Assembly (NCBI GenBank): GCA_020846515.1
Contig: JADLDX010000373.1
Coordinates: forward strand, 1-6,853
DNA from: Pirellulaceae bacterium
Lineage (GTDB): Bacteria; Planctomycetota; Planctomycetia; Pirellulales; Pirellulaceae
Direction of reading: 5' to 3'
Length of the DNA: 6,853 nt
The first letter of the stretch is position 1. Each line of letters begins with the position of its first letter. Positions 6,492 to 6,853 of this stretch are shown here, one piece after another. The position numbers and the translations under genes were made by a program. A model generated the notes under the pieces. That model ran no database searches. It was not told where the DNA came from and saw nothing but the letters and a program-made list of their open reading frames with translations.

Positions 6492-6853
6492 TCAATTGCT
6501 TGGCGGCGTCGATGTCGTCGTTGGAGCTTGCGGCGGTTGAACAACAGTTGCTGGCGGAGGAAGCGGCGCTGGCGCTGGAACCACTGCGCTGGTCCTCAGT
6601 GTTACCAAAGCCAGGACTGCAGCTATCAGCATACCGCCGAGAATTATGAACACGATGCCTGCCAATCCACAACCTGTTCTAGCGCCCACCACACGATTCG
6701 CAATACCGGATGGCTCATATGGGTTGGACGGGTCTCTAACAGTCTGTGGTTCTTTGGAAGATTCGACAATGGTTGGTCGCCGTGCAGACATCACTAGTAT
6801 GGTGCCGCCAGCGCAAACTGAAATGCCGACTACGAGTAGGAAAAGTAACAATA
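6492..6853 (-). CDS. Small membrane protein with two helices and Pro-rich tail (5' end outside window)
   Basis: An unrecognised membrane protein; at least 120 codons are visible and the frame stays open to the window edge. The first in-window start-like codon is a TTG at 6849-6851 that falls directly at a hydrophobic helix, so the real start is probably just outside. Helix 1 covers about residues 2-21 from that TTG (LLFLLVVGISVCAGG), followed by a polar linker of about 40 residues (SARRPTIV ... PSNPYEPSGI), then helix 2 at 61-86 (GCGLAGIVFIILGGMLIAAVLALV). The last 30 residues are a low-complexity Pro/Ala/Thr tail (APAPLPPPATVV, QPPQAPTTTSTPPSN). The layout suggests a bitopic or hairpin membrane protein with a flexible exposed end. 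It converges on the module fragment with an 88-base gap. Function unknown; I do not name a family. Confidence 0.7.
   Translation of the reverse strand, partial: LLLFLLVVGISVCAGGTILVMSARRPTIVESSKEPQTVRDPSNPYEPSGIANRVVGARTGCGLAGIVFIILGGMLIAAVLALVTLRTSAVVPAPAPLPPPATVVQPPQAPTTTSTPPSN

Noticed and set aside
6208..6672. 154-codon minus-strand ORF across the module fragment and the membrane-protein gene
   Set aside because: It overlaps two better-supported reading frames, is rich in low-complexity Ser/Ala, and has no domain.

Overview
The window looks like chromosomal DNA of a planctomycete, most likely a Pirellulaceae-type relative of Rhodopirellula. This rests on three things: a large arylsulfatase with an extra C-terminal beta-sandwich, an exported protein built of carboxypeptidase-regulatory-like beta-sandwich modules, and a gene style with wide spacing, few operons and almost no Shine-Dalgarno sequences. 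The species assignment is inference. I see no rRNA, tRNA, CRISPR array, transposase or phage gene.

Layout from left to right. (1) 1-1007, plus: the 3' part of an arylsulfatase gene whose catalytic N-terminal half lies outside the window. (2) 1056-1709, minus: a six-helix inner-membrane protein resembling the YjdF/DUF2238 group, convergent with the sulfatase. (3) 1710-2117: about 400 bases between divergent genes with no convincing gene; it holds a hairpin-bearing stretch that resembles a dispersed planctomycete repeat. (4) 2118-4256, plus: a 712-residue exported protein with about four carboxypeptidase-regulatory-like modules and a C-terminal thioredoxin-like segment lacking the CxxC motif. 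(5) 4290-5815, minus: a complete hipBA-type toxin-antitoxin operon with an ATGA overlap, a near-consensus promoter and a perfect inverted repeat overlapping the -10 box. (6) 5855-6403, plus: about 180 bases with two hairpins, then a 122-codon ORF that looks like one isolated module of a carboxypeptidase-regulatory-like protein, probably a gene remnant. (7) 6492-6853, minus: a small two-helix membrane protein with a proline-rich tail, running off the right edge.

The only tight functional unit is hipBA: a HipA-family Ser/Thr kinase toxin with all recognisable catalytic residues, and its HTH antitoxin, which probably autoregulates through the operator. The other genes look like independent units for sulfated-substrate use, envelope functions and unknown roles. 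I did not find a convincing undescribed system. The most informative details are the nearly leaderless, operator-overlapping hipB start, the cysteine-free thioredoxin-like tail, and the repeat-like leader in front of the exported protein gene.
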